From Maribacter hydrothermalis (GTDB taxonomy: Bacteria; Bacteroidota; Bacteroidia; Flavobacteriales; Flavobacteriaceae), in the NCBI RefSeq assembly GCF_001913155.1, contig NZ_CP018760.1, forward strand, positions 1,798,001 through 1,862,000: 64,000 nt of DNA, read 5' to 3'. Within the stretch, counting starts at the first letter, position 1. Every line of letters starts with the position of its first letter. This document shows, piece by piece, positions 8,088 through 17,371 of the stretch. The notes under the pieces are model-generated. The model saw nothing but the letters and a program-made list of their open reading frames with translations, was not told where the DNA came from and made no database searches. A program made the translations under genes and the position numbers.

Positions 8088-9350
8088 CTACTTCTCATGG
8101 TCTTCTACATCTTTTTGTAAATCCAACTTTCTAAAACCTGGGGAAACAAAAGCTGTTATACCCACAGTCAACAAAGTCATTGTTCCTCCAAAAACAACTG
8201 CAGTAACCGTTCCCATTAATTTTGCAGTTACTCCGCTTTCAAAAGCTCCTAGTTCATTAGATGACCCTACGAACATTGAATTTACAGACGCTACTCTACC
8301 ACGCATATTATCGGGCGTTTTTAATTGTAAAATGGTTTGCCGTATAATCATGGAAACTCCGTCTACAGCACCACTTACAAACAGTGCAATTACTGAAAGC
8401 CAGAAATAGGTAGATAAGCCAAAAACAATCATACAAATACCAAAACCGAAAACGGCCAATAATAGCTTTTTACCCGCATTTTTATGTAACGGGAACCTTG
8501 TTGAACCCAACATAGTAAGTGCCGCACCAACTGCTGGTGCTGCTCTTAGCACACCAAAACCTTCTGAACCTACATGTAAAATATCTTGTGCAAATATTGG
8601 AAGTAAGGCTACCGCCCCACCAAATAGTACCGCAATCATATCTAGTGTTAATGCACCCAAAATGGCACGGGTCTTAAATACAAAACTTAAACCTTCTTTT
8701 AAACTCTGAAAAACCGGCTCTCCTATTTTAGGGTTAAGAATTGGTTTTTTTGAAATATTAAAAAGCGCTATCAAAGCCAATAATGAAAAACCAAATATGA
8801 CGCACATTGACCAATGTACTCCTATAAGACTTATTGAAAATCCAGCCAAAGCCGGACCAAGAACGGATGCCAATTGCCATGTTGTGCTACTCCACGTAGC
8901 TGCATTTGGGTATATTTTTTTTGGAACAATTAAAGCAATAAGAGAAAATATCGTGGGGCCTAAAAATGCACGAACTAATCCGCCTAAAAACACTAAAGCA
9001 TAAATACTATATAGAATAACTTTGGTTTCATAGGTTTCTAATACAGAGGGCAGACTTAAAATAAACAGTCCAAAACTAATTACCGAAAACCCAAAAATAC
9101 ACTTCATTAACAGGTTCCGCTTTTCTTTTTGGTCAACGATATGTCCCGCAAAAAGGGCCATGCCCACAGCAGGTATAACTTCCATAAGACCAATAATACC
9201 TAATGATAATGGGTCTTTCGTCATTGAATACACTTGCCACTCTATGACAATAAACTGCATTGACCAAGCAAATACCATGGCAAAACGAACTAAAAGAAAA
9301 ATATTGAATTCCTTAAACCTTAAGGCAGCATAGGGATCATTTACGCTCAT
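8088..9350 (-). CDS. MFS transporter (MFS_3/EntS-like)
   Basis: This 420-residue protein has about twelve hydrophobic helices. The loop between helices 2 and 3 reads GHIVDQKEKRNLL, an MFS signature A variant, and the N-terminus YAALRFKEFNIFLLVRFA is typical of the MFS_3 subgroup that includes enterobactin exporter EntS. ARLN-type substrates cannot be predicted. It is convergent with lpxH and has no obvious operon partner. Confidence 0.85.
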   Translation of the reverse strand: MSVNDPYAALRFKEFNIFLLVRFAMVFAWSMQFIVIEWQVYSMTKDPLSLGIIGLMEVIPAVGMALFAGHIVDQKEKRNLLMKCIFGFSVISFGLFILSLPSVLETYETKVILYSIYALVFLGGLVRAFLGPTIFSLIALIVPKKIYPNAATWSSTTWQLASVLGPALAGFSISLIGVHWSMCVIFGFSLLALIALFNISKKPILNPKIGEPVFQSLKEGLSFVFKTRAILGALTLDMIAVLFGGAVALLPIFAQDILHVGSEGFGVLRAAPAVGAALTMLGSTRFPLHKNAGKKLLLAVFGFGICMIVFGLSTYFWLSVIALFVSGAVDGVSMIIRQTILQLKTPDNMRGRVASVNSMFVGSSNELGAFESGVTAKLMGTVTAVVFGGTMTLLTVGITAFVSPGFRKLDLQKDVEDHEK

Positions 9351-9456
9351 AATGTAATCGCTAAATAGACGGCAAAGATATTTAATAAATAAGGTGTCGT
9401 TTCACAAACTAGGGACTAATTAGTTTTTAAAAAATTTGATAATTAAATCCTACAAA

Positions 9457-9819
9457 TTAATTAATACCAAATTCATCAAAATAGGAATCTAACTGTAATT
9501 TAAAAAGTGTTCCCTTTATTAAATCTTTAATTTTTAATACCTCAGCAAAACTAACGGCAAAGGTAATTTGGTGTACCGGTGAGTTTAAAAGCAAAGACCT
9601 GCATTCTCCTTTTACCTTACAATCTTTACACAAATTAGCATCGCCACTTTCTATTGTATCATTAATGCATTTAGAAAAATAGTGTAATTCGTTTGGAGTT
9701 AGTAATAAACCTGTATCCCTGAAAATTACTTGAATTTTACTTGCCGACTTAGCTTTATCTTGTTTCCACTGAAAGGCAATACCAAACTCATTTTGATAAA
9801 TTAGGCTTATATCATTCAT
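9457..9819 (-). CDS. Hypothetical protein with a Cys-rich motif (120 aa)
   Basis: The protein is soluble and without a signal peptide. Its centre holds C-x2-C-x4-C (CKDCKVKGEC), preceded by another Cys (SKCIN), a possible zinc or Fe-S site. I do not recognise the family. It lies 62 bases from the VOC/recJ pair on the same strand. Confidence 0.65.
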   Translation of the reverse strand: MNDISLIYQNEFGIAFQWKQDKAKSASKIQVIFRDTGLLLTPNELHYFSKCINDTIESGDANLCKDCKVKGECRSLLLNSPVHQITFAVSFAEVLKIKDLIKGTLFKLQLDSYFDEFGIN

Positions 9820-9881
9820 AAGAATCTACATATTTAGTATAAATATATACATCTTATTTAGAACAATTATAAATAGTATTG

Positions 9882-10265
9882 TTAAATAGTGATTTCTATT
9901 TGATTTCCTTCTGGGTCTAGGATGACGCTTTCGTAATATCCATCGCCTGTAGTTCTTGGTTCCCCGGCAATTGTGTAGTTATCAGCTCTAAGTTTCTCAG
10001 TCAATGTATTTACCTTGTCCTTTGTCCCTACTGACATCGCAAAATGTATAATACCGGTATATATTTCCTTATCGGTAGCCAATTGTATGCTTGGTTTATG
10101 CATTAGTTCTAACCGAGCACCCTCTGTAAAACTTAAAAAATAGGAAGTAAACTCTTTGCTAGGATTATGATATTTTTCCCCTGCTACCGCATTAAAATAA
10201 GTTTCATAAAATGCACGCATTTTCTCTAAATCGCTTACCCAAATAGCAATGTGTTCTATTCTCAT
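9882..10265 (-). CDS. VOC-family protein (glyoxalase-like)
   Basis: The 127-residue protein MRIEHIAIWVSDLEKMRAFY carries the standard first VOC motif with the metal-binding His (H5), and RLELMHKP and DPEGNQIEIT supply the later metal-ligand strands. The family includes glyoxalase I, dioxygenases and drug-binding proteins; the substrate is not clear. The start is ATG 10265, which overlaps the recJ stop as ATGA, so translation is probably coupled to recJ. The longer frame upstream lies within recJ. Confidence 0.88.
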   Translation of the reverse strand: MRIEHIAIWVSDLEKMRAFYETYFNAVAGEKYHNPSKEFTSYFLSFTEGARLELMHKPSIQLATDKEIYTGIIHFAMSVGTKDKVNTLTEKLRADNYTIAGEPRTTGDGYYESVILDPEGNQIEITI

Positions 10266-11950
10266 TTTATATCCTTCAACTTTAATTGTAAACTCACATT
10301 TCCTTGCCATTCATTCTCATCAATAGAAAAAACAGCATTAAATGGTTTTCTACTGGTTACCAAGTTTAATTTATCGCCCATATTAAAACCTATACCATCA
10401 ATTTTATGACTGCCTTGCTGTACTGCTGAAAGTTTTAAATGTGCTGCTTCATTACCTACGCCTTTTGCATAACCGGTATCCTGTAAATTTTCTGCCATAA
10501 AAATAGGCGACATATTTCCTGGGCCATAAGGAGCAAATTGCTTTAAAATCCGCATTAACTTCGGATTTATATCTTGTAATTCAATAACAGCATCAACTGT
10601 AATTTCAGGGGTCAATAGTTGTGGGTCTATGCTTTCTTTTACCACTTTCTCGAACTGATGCTTAAAATTATTATACTGCTCCTCTAACAGGGTTAACCCT
10701 GCGGCATATTTATGTCCGCCAAACTGTTCTATATAATCCGAGCATCCTTCTAAGGCATTATACACATCAAAACCTTTTACAGATCTTGCCGATGCCGCCA
10801 GTCTATCACCGCTTTTGGTAAAAACCAATGTTGGCCTATAGTATGTTTCTGTTAATCTAGAGGCTACAATTCCTATAACTCCTTTATGCCAAGTATCTTT
10901 ATAAACAACTGAAGTAAACCCTTCTTCTTCTTGGTTTTCAATAATTTGAACCAATGCTTCGTGAGTAATTTCCTGATCTAATCCTCTTCTGTCCGTATTA
11001 AATTTTTCAATTTCTGAAGCGAATTTTATTGCTTGGTCCATATTGGTTTCCGTCAGTAGATTTACAGCATGTTGACCATGTTTCATTCTACCGGCAGCAT
11101 TTATTCTGGGTGCTATAATGAACACCACATCAGTAATCGTAAGAACTTTTTTATTTATCTGATTTATAATAGCTTTAAAGCCTATTCTAGGTTGTTCATT
11201 GATAACCTGAAGGCCATAATAAGCCAGTATTCGATTCTCTCCAGTTATTGGTACGATATCCGCCCCAATCGCAGTTGCCAATAAATCAAGGTAATAGACT
11301 AAATCGTCAATTGTTTCTCCTTTACGTGAGCCTAATGCCTGTATTAACTTAAAACCGACTCCGCAACCACATAACTCATCATACGGATATGAACAATCTT
11401 CGCGTTTAGGGTCTAAAACAGCTACTGCATTGGGCAATATTGTTCCAGGTCTGTGGTGGTCGCAAATGATAAAATCAATCTCTTTCTCTTTTGCATAAGC
11501 AACTTTATCAACAGCCTTTACTCCGCAGTCCAACGCAATTATTAATGTAAACCCATTATCCTCGGCAAAATCAATTCCCTTAAAAGACACTCCATATCCT
11601 TCATCATACCTATCGGGAATATACGTTGCTACATTTGGGTAATAGCTTAATAGATAGGAAGACACTAATGCAACGGCCGTTGTACCATCCACATCATAAT
11701 CGCCAAAAACCAAAATGTTTTCTCCGTTGGCAATGGCTTCCTCTATTCTATTAACCGCAATATCCATGTCCTTCATTAAAAAAGGATCATGCAAATCTTC
11801 TAACTGCGGACGAAAGAATTTCTTTGCCTCGTCATATGTTGAAATACCTCTTTGCAATAAAAGCTGAGCCACCAAATCATCGACCTTTAACGCATTGGCT
11901 AATGCATCAATTTCTTCTTGTTTTGGTTTTGGCTTAATTGTCCAGCGCAT
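10262..11950 (-). CDS. recJ: Single-stranded-DNA-specific exonuclease RecJ
   Basis: RecJ degrades 5' ends of single-stranded DNA in recombination and mismatch/base-excision repair. The DHH-domain motifs are visible: VFGDYDVDGTTA (motif I), ALDCGV (II), CDHHRPG (III, the DHH), and the DHHA1 motif FGGHKYAAGLTL. Length 562 is normal for RecJ in this group. It is followed by the coupled VOC gene and preceded by the four-helix-bundle ORF. Confidence 0.95.
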   Translation of the reverse strand: MRWTIKPKPKQEEIDALANALKVDDLVAQLLLQRGISTYDEAKKFFRPQLEDLHDPFLMKDMDIAVNRIEEAIANGENILVFGDYDVDGTTAVALVSSYLLSYYPNVATYIPDRYDEGYGVSFKGIDFAEDNGFTLIIALDCGVKAVDKVAYAKEKEIDFIICDHHRPGTILPNAVAVLDPKREDCSYPYDELCGCGVGFKLIQALGSRKGETIDDLVYYLDLLATAIGADIVPITGENRILAYYGLQVINEQPRIGFKAIINQINKKVLTITDVVFIIAPRINAAGRMKHGQHAVNLLTETNMDQAIKFASEIEKFNTDRRGLDQEITHEALVQIIENQEEEGFTSVVYKDTWHKGVIGIVASRLTETYYRPTLVFTKSGDRLAASARSVKGFDVYNALEGCSDYIEQFGGHKYAAGLTLLEEQYNNFKHQFEKVVKESIDPQLLTPEITVDAVIELQDINPKLMRILKQFAPYGPGNMSPIFMAENLQDTGYAKGVGNEAAHLKLSAVQQGSHKIDGIGFNMGDKLNLVTSRKPFNAVFSIDENEWQGNVSLQLKLKDIK

Positions 11951-11983
11951 GGTTTAAGGAATCAGTGTTTAGTTGATAGTTTT

Positions 11984-12439
11984 AAAATACAAATTCAAAA
12001 GTCAAATTCAAACACAATCTCAATGTGAATTATTAGCCTTAAATTCATCTGATCGTCTGTTTTTTATTTTTAATGATTGTTGCTAAAATTTTTATTAACT
12101 GTTCAACCTCGTCCAAAATTAATATCCGATTTGCACTATCTCCATAATTTATCTTATTCAAAATCTTCAAATTGATTCTGGATTCTTTCAATTCCTTTAA
12201 AGAGATAGTTGCCATATTTTTAAAATCCTTATCCGTCTGAGCACCCTGCATTTCGCCAAAATTAAGCGCCGAACTTCCCGCAGACCGTAATAGCTGATGC
12301 CCATAATATTGTCCAGTGAAATCATTGGGAATTCCTCTACAAAAAAGAGCAGCATCAGCGGCAAAATTTACTAATCGCTCCTCTAAATCGTATGGCTTAT
12401 TAGGCATCTAGTTGTATTTGATTTTTGAATTTGTATTTT
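11984..12439. mobile_element. Putative IVS-like element: four-helix-bundle ORF between inverted repeats
   Basis: A perfect 17-bp inverted repeat (11984-12000, AAAATACAAATTCAAAA; 12423-12439, its reverse complement) brackets the four-helix ORF. The similarity continues: TTGTGTTTGA and TTGTATTTGA, 9 of 10 bases, further towards the ORF after a 6-base offset. Family members are best known from intervening sequences inside 23S rRNA genes; here the unit lies between recJ and the OsmC gene. Mobility is inferred only. Confidence 0.5.
12045..12407 (-). CDS. Four-helix-bundle protein (23S rRNA intervening-sequence type)
   Basis: The 120-residue protein matches the S23/four-helix family: RLVNFAADAALFCRGIP (helix 1), GQYYGHQLLRSAGSSALNFGE (helix 2, with the highly conserved QLLRSAGS core), ISLKELKESRINLKILNK (helix 3) and a final LIKILATIIKNKK helix. 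The biochemical role of the family is unresolved; RNA binding has been suggested. It is flanked by inverted repeats and lies outside rRNA. Confidence 0.88.
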   Translation of the reverse strand: MPNKPYDLEERLVNFAADAALFCRGIPNDFTGQYYGHQLLRSAGSSALNFGEMQGAQTDKDFKNMATISLKELKESRINLKILNKINYGDSANRILILDEVEQLIKILATIIKNKKQTIR

Positions 12440-12472
12440 CTTCTTGAACTTGAATTTTGTGCTTTAACTTTT

Positions 12473-12901
12473 TTATTTCTTATGAAAAACCGTCTTAATA
12501 TTTAGCTCAGCAAATTGTCTGAACATTTCCATTACTCCGCAATACTTCTCGATAGATAAGTCAACCGCTCTTTGAAGTTTTTTCTCATTTAAATTCTCCC
12601 CATGGAAATGATATTCGATAACCACTTTGTCATAAAACTTTGGATGCTCGTCTGTAAGATTGGCAATGGTTTCTATATGAAATTCATTTACCTCTAATTT
12701 CATCTTCTTGAACATTGCAGCAACATCTAAACCAGAACAACCAGCCAACGAAGAAAGCATTAATGCTTTTGGCCTTAAACCGCTACCGTCACCACCATCT
12801 TCTTTGGCAATATCGATTCTAAATGAATGACCAGATGGATTGTTACTTTCGAAGGACATATTCCCTAACCATTTTGTGCTAATATGATTTGTTGTGCTCA
12901 T
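12473..12901 (-). CDS. OsmC-family peroxiredoxin-like protein
   Basis: The two redox cysteines of the OsmC/Ohr fold are present: C55 (SSLAGCSGLD) and C121 (EKYCGVME). Length 142 is typical. The family reduces organic hydroperoxides; the variant with GLRPKALMLSSLAGCSG belongs to the broad YhfA-like branch, whose substrates are less clear. It is divergent from the AhpD-like gene, which suggests a shared redox-responsive control region (12902-13011). Confidence 0.88.
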   Translation of the reverse strand: MSTTNHISTKWLGNMSFESNNPSGHSFRIDIAKEDGGDGSGLRPKALMLSSLAGCSGLDVAAMFKKMKLEVNEFHIETIANLTDEHPKFYDKVVIEYHFHGENLNEKKLQRAVDLSIEKYCGVMEMFRQFAELNIKTVFHKK

Positions 12902-12931
12902 AATTTTTTGTTTCTTGTAGAATACAAAAAT

Positions 12932-12948
12932 ACAACAATATAGGTTGT
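12932..12948. promoter_or_regulatory. Possible operator between OsmC and AhpD-like genes
   Basis: ACAAC and GTTGT form a 5-bp inverted repeat with a 7-base spacer in the 110-bp divergent intergenic region. The spacing would suit a dimeric regulator of both redox genes. The repeat is short and no regulator gene is adjacent. Confidence 0.25.
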
Positions 12949-13011
12949 TATGTTATAGGCAACAAAGAACATAAAAGCCAGTAATCACTTAAATATATAC
13001 TTAAAACAAAT

Positions 13012-13614
13012 ATGGCATTAGTTACTCCGCTTGACCCAAATCATGATCCAGAAACAAAAAAACTGGCAGCATTTTTTAATGAAACACTTGGCTTTTGCCC
13101 TAATTCGGTTTTAACCATGCAACATAGACCGGCAATTTCAAAAGCCTTTATAAACTTGAATAAAGCCGTTATGGCCAATGAGGGGCGAGTAACTTCTGCG
13201 TTAAAAAGATTGATTGCTTGGGTAAGTAGTAATGCTACTGGTTGTCGTTATTGCCAAGCTCACGCTATACGAGCTGCAGAACGTTATGGTGCTGAGCAGG
13301 AGCAGTTAGATAATATTTGGGAATATAGAACTCACCCCGCATTTTCCGATGCGGAACGAGCTGCTCTAGATTTCTCTTTACAGGCTTCTCAAGTTCCAAA
13401 TGGAGTAGATGCTGAAATAAAAGAACGCTTATACCAACACTGGAACGAAGGTGAAATTGTTGAAATGTTAGGAGTAATCTCGCTTTTTGGATATCTTAAC
13501 CGTTGGAACGATTCTATGGGTACTTCTATTGAAAACGGTGCAGTGGAAAGTGCAGACCAATACCTAGGTAAACACGGCTGGGAAAAAGGTAAACATGATG
13601 GGTCGGTTTATTAA
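13012..13614 (+). CDS. Carboxymuconolactone decarboxylase/AhpD-family protein
   Basis: The 200-residue protein carries the AhpD-type redox motif C78-x-x-C81 followed by H84 (TGCRYCQAHAIRAAERYG). Members act as alkylhydroperoxidases or related peroxidases. It is divergent from the OsmC gene, fitting a joint antioxidant function. The GFCPNSVLTMQHRP motif before the domain is typical of the peroxidase-related subfamily. Confidence 0.87.
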   Translation: MALVTPLDPNHDPETKKLAAFFNETLGFCPNSVLTMQHRPAISKAFINLNKAVMANEGRVTSALKRLIAWVSSNATGCRYCQAHAIRAAERYGAEQEQLDNIWEYRTHPAFSDAERAALDFSLQASQVPNGVDAEIKERLYQHWNEGEIVEMLGVISLFGYLNRWNDSMGTSIENGAVESADQYLGKHGWEKGKHDGSVY

Positions 13615-13694
13615 TAACTAGCTATTAGCTATTGGCAAAATCGGTATTGAGAAGTATAAGACCAACCGTATGTGAAAAAATAAATGTATATATG

Positions 13695-13822
13695 TTGTCC
13701 GTTCGAGTGGTTTTTAATTCAATTTTTTCATTGAATTAAAAACTGTATCGAGAATCTTTTGGTACACGAATGCTTCTCGATACTAATTTTCTTGTACCTC
13801 GAAAATTCACTCGAAGTGACAA
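13695..13822. repeat. 128-bp nested palindromic element (MITE/REP-like)
   Basis: The ends are 15-bp imperfect inverted repeats (13695-13709 and 13808-13822, 2 mismatches, core TTCGAGTG/CACTCGAA). Inside are two independent hairpins: TTTTTAATTCAAT with its exact complement (13711-13723/13730-13742) and GTATCGAGAA with TTCTCGATAC (13745-13754/13774-13783). There is no ORF. Such structure suggests a non-autonomous mobile element or an RNA structure. No other copy is in this window. The rest of 13615-14047 appears empty. Confidence 0.65.
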
Positions 13823-14047
13823 TTTAACTTTTTAAAACTACATATCCTTAGAGATTTGAAAGTCAAATAAACATGAAAGTTGTCTTTTTTAGATGTTGAG
13901 ACTTTATCTCACTTTCGACTTCCTTTTTGAAAACTGACAATCTTATAAAATTAATATCTAATAAAGATTTTCAGCAATTTTTCTCATATTTTATAATTTT
14001 AACTTGTTGTCAAATCAAATATAATTATCTTATTTTCAGTACAATAA

Positions 14048-14332
14048 GTGTTATTATTAGCCATTATCAGACTAATTGTGTTTTTATGTATAGTTGAAAT
14101 GGTTTTATTACCGATTCTTCATGTTACACGGAAATATATAAGTCAAGAATATTTTTATAAAAAAATAAAAATGGAAAAATTTTTAATCCAAAACTTTAAA
14201 GAGGTGGTTGCATCTATTCTTATTATTATTGGTGTTTTAGCACTCCTAATTATGGATGATAAAATCTCCACAAGTTTAAGACAATATTTATATGGTTTTA
14301 TTGGAATATGTATAGGATATCTTTTCAAATAA
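14048..14332 (+). CDS. Hypothetical membrane protein (94 aa)
   Basis: The frame opens at GTG 14048 and encodes three hydrophobic segments (about residues 1-24, 57-74 and 80-94) with a basic, charged stretch between the first two. I do not recognise it. The start is uncertain; ATG 14099 or ATG 14171 could be used instead, giving shorter proteins. The surrounding sequence is AT-rich and otherwise without genes. Confidence 0.4.
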   Translation: MLLLAIIRLIVFLCIVEMVLLPILHVTRKYISQEYFYKKIKMEKFLIQNFKEVVASILIIIGVLALLIMDDKISTSLRQYLYGFIGICIGYLFK

Positions 14333-14525
14333 AATTGCTAATTAATATAAAACCAAAAGAATCGGAAAGTATCAACAAAGCTATCAGTTCGATATATTTC
14401 TCGCTGGTCTTCCTTGCCATGTTTACCCGTAGAATAATATTTTTACAGACCTAACTTCCTGTTCAGGGGGAATTTTAGTTAGTTCAAAAAATAAAAAAGA
14501 TTGCTTCGTATATTGCAATAACATG

Positions 14526-15098
14526 TTAACCCAAAATCTTAGCCACCAACTCTTGCAACTCCCCAACCACATCTTCCTCGAACCAGGGATTCTTACTTCG
14601 CCAAAAACGATTTACGGGAGATGGATGTGGTAGTACAAAAAACTTAGGCAAGAATTCTTGGTAGTGTAAAACGTTCTCGGTCAGGTTCTTTTTGGCTTGT
14701 TTGCCTAAATACTGGTCTTGTGCATATGTCCCAATAAGTAATATCAATTTCACATTTTTAAATTCTTCCCATACTCTGGGATGCCATAATGGGGCACATT
14801 CCTTTCTAGGTGGTAAATCGCCCGATTTACCTTTACCTGGATAACAGAATCCCATGGGTAAAACAGCAAAATTATCAGGATTGTAGAATACCTCTTCATT
14901 AACACCGAGCCACTCCCTTAGCTTTTTGCCACTGTGGTCGTCCCATGCCCTATTTTCAACATGCGCTTTTCTACCTGGTGCCTGACTCACCAATATAATT
15001 TTAGAATTATTAGTACCCGAAACTATTGGTCGTGGCTCTAAAGGCAAATATTCCCTACAAACCTCACAACCCCGTATATCTGATAATAAATCTTGCAT
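14526..15098 (-). CDS. Uracil-DNA glycosylase superfamily protein
   Basis: UDG-superfamily motifs are present: SQAPGRKAH (catalytic-loop motif, in the place of GQDPYH) and LPHPSPVNRFW near the end (the DNA-intercalation motif HPSP). The 190-residue length fits the family. N-terminal C-x2-C (CEVCRE) is like the Cys seen in some family 4/5 enzymes but there is no full Fe-S set. It probably removes damaged bases; the exact specificity is open. Confidence 0.85.
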   Translation of the reverse strand: MQDLLSDIRGCEVCREYLPLEPRPIVSGTNNSKIILVSQAPGRKAHVENRAWDDHSGKKLREWLGVNEEVFYNPDNFAVLPMGFCYPGKGKSGDLPPRKECAPLWHPRVWEEFKNVKLILLIGTYAQDQYLGKQAKKNLTENVLHYQEFLPKFFVLPHPSPVNRFWRSKNPWFEEDVVGELQELVAKILG

Positions 15099-15129
15099 TT
15101 ATAAATTGGCTTCTACTCTTTTAATTACT

Positions 15130-16257
15130 TTATGCTACAAAGTTTCTTAACAACCAAATAGTTAACATACCCCAAAATGTCCCTGTTGCCATACTTAATA
15201 TGGCCAATACAATCGCGTGTGGCATCCATTTTAAATTATATGCTGCGGTAACCGCAGGGGCTGTTGCTATACCGCCTACATTTGCCATACTGGCAATTGG
15301 CACCCACGCCATATTAACATTCAATAGTTTGGCAACGCCTATCATAAACAAGAAATGCCCTACTAACCAAACAATAAGGAAACCAAGAAATGGCATATTA
15401 AAACCTAATGTGGCTATTTGCAGTTTTAGCCCTAATACCGCCATTACCACTATTATTAAGATTCCTCCTATTTTTAATGCAAATCTATAGTTCCAGCTTG
15501 GTATAAAATTACTCAGCGCCAGTCCTAATAAAGACAACAATACCACCTTAATAACAAAACTATCTATTAAAAAATTACATAAAATTACTACGCCTAATAC
15601 TACTGCAACGCTTATTATAGGACCTAGTTTATTACCATAATCTACCCGAATATCCTCTGGGATTGCTACATCTGTTATTTTAAACCACCTATTAAGGATA
15701 TTGCTTTTTTTAATACTTTGAAACATTATAATGGTCCAAACATTTACCAAAATAGTATCCATTACTAAAACTATTAGAAATATATTCTCAGGACATTCTA
15801 CCAATTCTTTTAATACTAATTGACTAGTACTGCCCCCAATCCAACTGCCAACAATAGGTGGTATACCCATCCAATATTGGTCCGTAACTAAAATCTCAGC
15901 TATTAAATCTGTTTCTGAAAAAATGATCATTAGTATTACCGGGAAAACAGCTATAAATAATGAGCCAGAGGCAAAGACTATAATAGGCCGTAAACCAATT
16001 GCTTTTAATTGAGATAACGACAAACTACTCATTACAGCAATGATGGCTAGCGGAATAAAATAATCTTTGCTAAAATCGTGTATGCTGGCTTGTGAATAAT
16101 CGACCTTTAGAAGGTATGAAATTATTGCAGGAATAATATACGCCAACAAAATAGCAGGCACCCAGTCAAAAAGCGATTTTATATGCTTATTCTCCCATCG
16201 GTCTAAAAAATAAACCACAAAGACGGTAAAGGTTGCTATAACCCAGGGTATAATCAT
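15130..16257 (-). CDS. DUF819-family membrane protein
   Basis: The 375-residue protein has about ten hydrophobic segments with the DUF819 pattern, including the central GSWIGGSTSQLVLKE and the conserved SMANVGGIATAPAVTAAY near the C-terminus. DUF819 proteins are predicted transporters with no established substrate. It lies 31 bases from the UDG gene on the same strand and may be co-transcribed with it. Confidence 0.85.
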   Translation of the reverse strand: MIIPWVIATFTVFVVYFLDRWENKHIKSLFDWVPAILLAYIIPAIISYLLKVDYSQASIHDFSKDYFIPLAIIAVMSSLSLSQLKAIGLRPIIVFASGSLFIAVFPVILMIIFSETDLIAEILVTDQYWMGIPPIVGSWIGGSTSQLVLKELVECPENIFLIVLVMDTILVNVWTIIMFQSIKKSNILNRWFKITDVAIPEDIRVDYGNKLGPIISVAVVLGVVILCNFLIDSFVIKVVLLSLLGLALSNFIPSWNYRFALKIGGILIIVVMAVLGLKLQIATLGFNMPFLGFLIVWLVGHFLFMIGVAKLLNVNMAWVPIASMANVGGIATAPAVTAAYNLKWMPHAIVLAILSMATGTFWGMLTIWLLRNFVA

Positions 16258-16295
16258 AGCAACAATTTAAGGTATTTTAGCCCAAAAAAAATGAA

Positions 16296-16634
16296 TTATT
16301 TTAATGACTCCCCATCAAAAGACAATCCTTCGAATCCGGTTCTTATAAAATTTCTAATATTTTGATGGCCATTTCCTTTTGGGTCTAAAAGCACCTCATC
16401 AAAATAATATGTGCCAAAACAAGCTAAGGTTTCTTCTTTTGTAAGTCGTTCTTTTATTGCAAATGAAAACAATTTACAAGAACCCGAATTTTGACCAGCT
16501 TCATTTCTAAGATTGCCATTTGTAAATGCTGTGGGTGTGAAAATGTAGTTAGCATCAATAATAGCCATGGTATCGGTAAAAGCTATTTCCTTAGGATTCG
16601 TTGCTAATTTACTCTTGAATTCTTTTAATGTCAT
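16296..16634 (-). CDS. HopJ-family protein
   Basis: The 112-residue protein matches HopJ over its whole length: FTDTMAIIDANYIFTPTAF, GSCKLFSFA, LACFGTYYFDEVL and the end GNGHQNIRNF. The name comes from a Pseudomonas type III effector, but the family is broad in non-pathogens and no type III system is visible here. Function unknown. It begins 5 bases after the rsmI stop and is probably co-transcribed with it. Confidence 0.88.
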   Translation of the reverse strand: MTLKEFKSKLATNPKEIAFTDTMAIIDANYIFTPTAFTNGNLRNEAGQNSGSCKLFSFAIKERLTKEETLACFGTYYFDEVLLDPKGNGHQNIRNFIRTGFEGLSFDGESLK

Positions 16635-16639
16635 ATAGT

Positions 16640-17311
16640 TTATTTAGAACCTCCAACAATTATTACAATTTCTCCTTTTGGTGGTTTAACCGTAAAATGT
16701 GTTAACACCTCTTCTGCTGTTCCACGAACGGTTTCTTCATATAGTTTAGTCAATTCCCTAGAAACGGATACAGGCCTGTCTGCTCCAAAATATTCCACAA
16801 AATTGGCTAGTGTCTTAAGTAATTTATGTGGCGATTCGTAAAAGATAATAGTCCGGGTTTCTTCTGCTAATAATTTTAATCTTGTTTGTCTTCCTTTTTT
16901 TACGGGTAAAAACCCTTCAAACACAAACTTATCATTTGGTAGTCCACTATTAACCAAAGCGGGTACAAAAGCCGTTGCACCAGGTAGACACTCAACCTCA
17001 ACTCCCTCCTCTACACAAGCTCGGGTTAATAAAAACCCCGGGTCCGAAATTGCTGGTGTACCGGCATCGGAGATTAATGCAATATTCTCTCCGTTTTTTA
17101 ATTTACCCACCAAATAGTCTACCATATTATGCTCGTTATGCATATGATGACTTTTCATTTGCGTACCAATTTCAAAATGATGCAATAATTTTCCACTTGT
17201 ACGCGTGTCTTCGGCAAGAATTAAATCTACTTCCTTAAGAATACGTATTGCCCTTAAAGTCATGTCTTCTAAATTCCCTATTGGGGTTGGTACTAAATAA
17301 AGCTTTCCCAT
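16640..17311 (-). CDS. rsmI: 16S rRNA (cytidine-1402-2'-O)-methyltransferase
   Basis: RsmI 2'-O-methylates C1402 in the decoding centre of 16S rRNA using S-adenosylmethionine. The tetrapyrrole-methylase fold motifs are clear: LYLVPTPIGNLEDMTLRA at the start, AEDTRTSG, ISDAGTPAISDPG and the VPALVNSGLPND region. Length 223 fits the Bacteroidota version. Confidence 0.95.
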   Translation of the reverse strand: MGKLYLVPTPIGNLEDMTLRAIRILKEVDLILAEDTRTSGKLLHHFEIGTQMKSHHMHNEHNMVDYLVGKLKNGENIALISDAGTPAISDPGFLLTRACVEEGVEVECLPGATAFVPALVNSGLPNDKFVFEGFLPVKKGRQTRLKLLAEETRTIIFYESPHKLLKTLANFVEYFGADRPVSVSRELTKLYEETVRGTAEEVLTHFTVKPPKGEIVIIVGGSK

Positions 17312-17323
17312 TTTTTATAATAT

Positions 17324-17352
17324 AAAAAACCCAACACATGTGCTGGGTTTTT
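17324..17352. terminator. Terminator between rsmI and the upstream hypothetical gene
   Basis: CCCAACACATGTGCTGGG forms a stem (about 8 bp) flanked by AAAAAA on the left and TTTTT on the right. It follows the hypothetical gene at 17372-18064 on the minus strand and could work in both directions. Confidence 0.8.
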
Positions 17353-17371
17353 GATGTGTATTTTTGTGTTA

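Noticed and set aside
16296..16634. Type III effector function suggested by the HopJ name
   Set aside because: The family is widespread in non-pathogens and no type III secretion genes are present.
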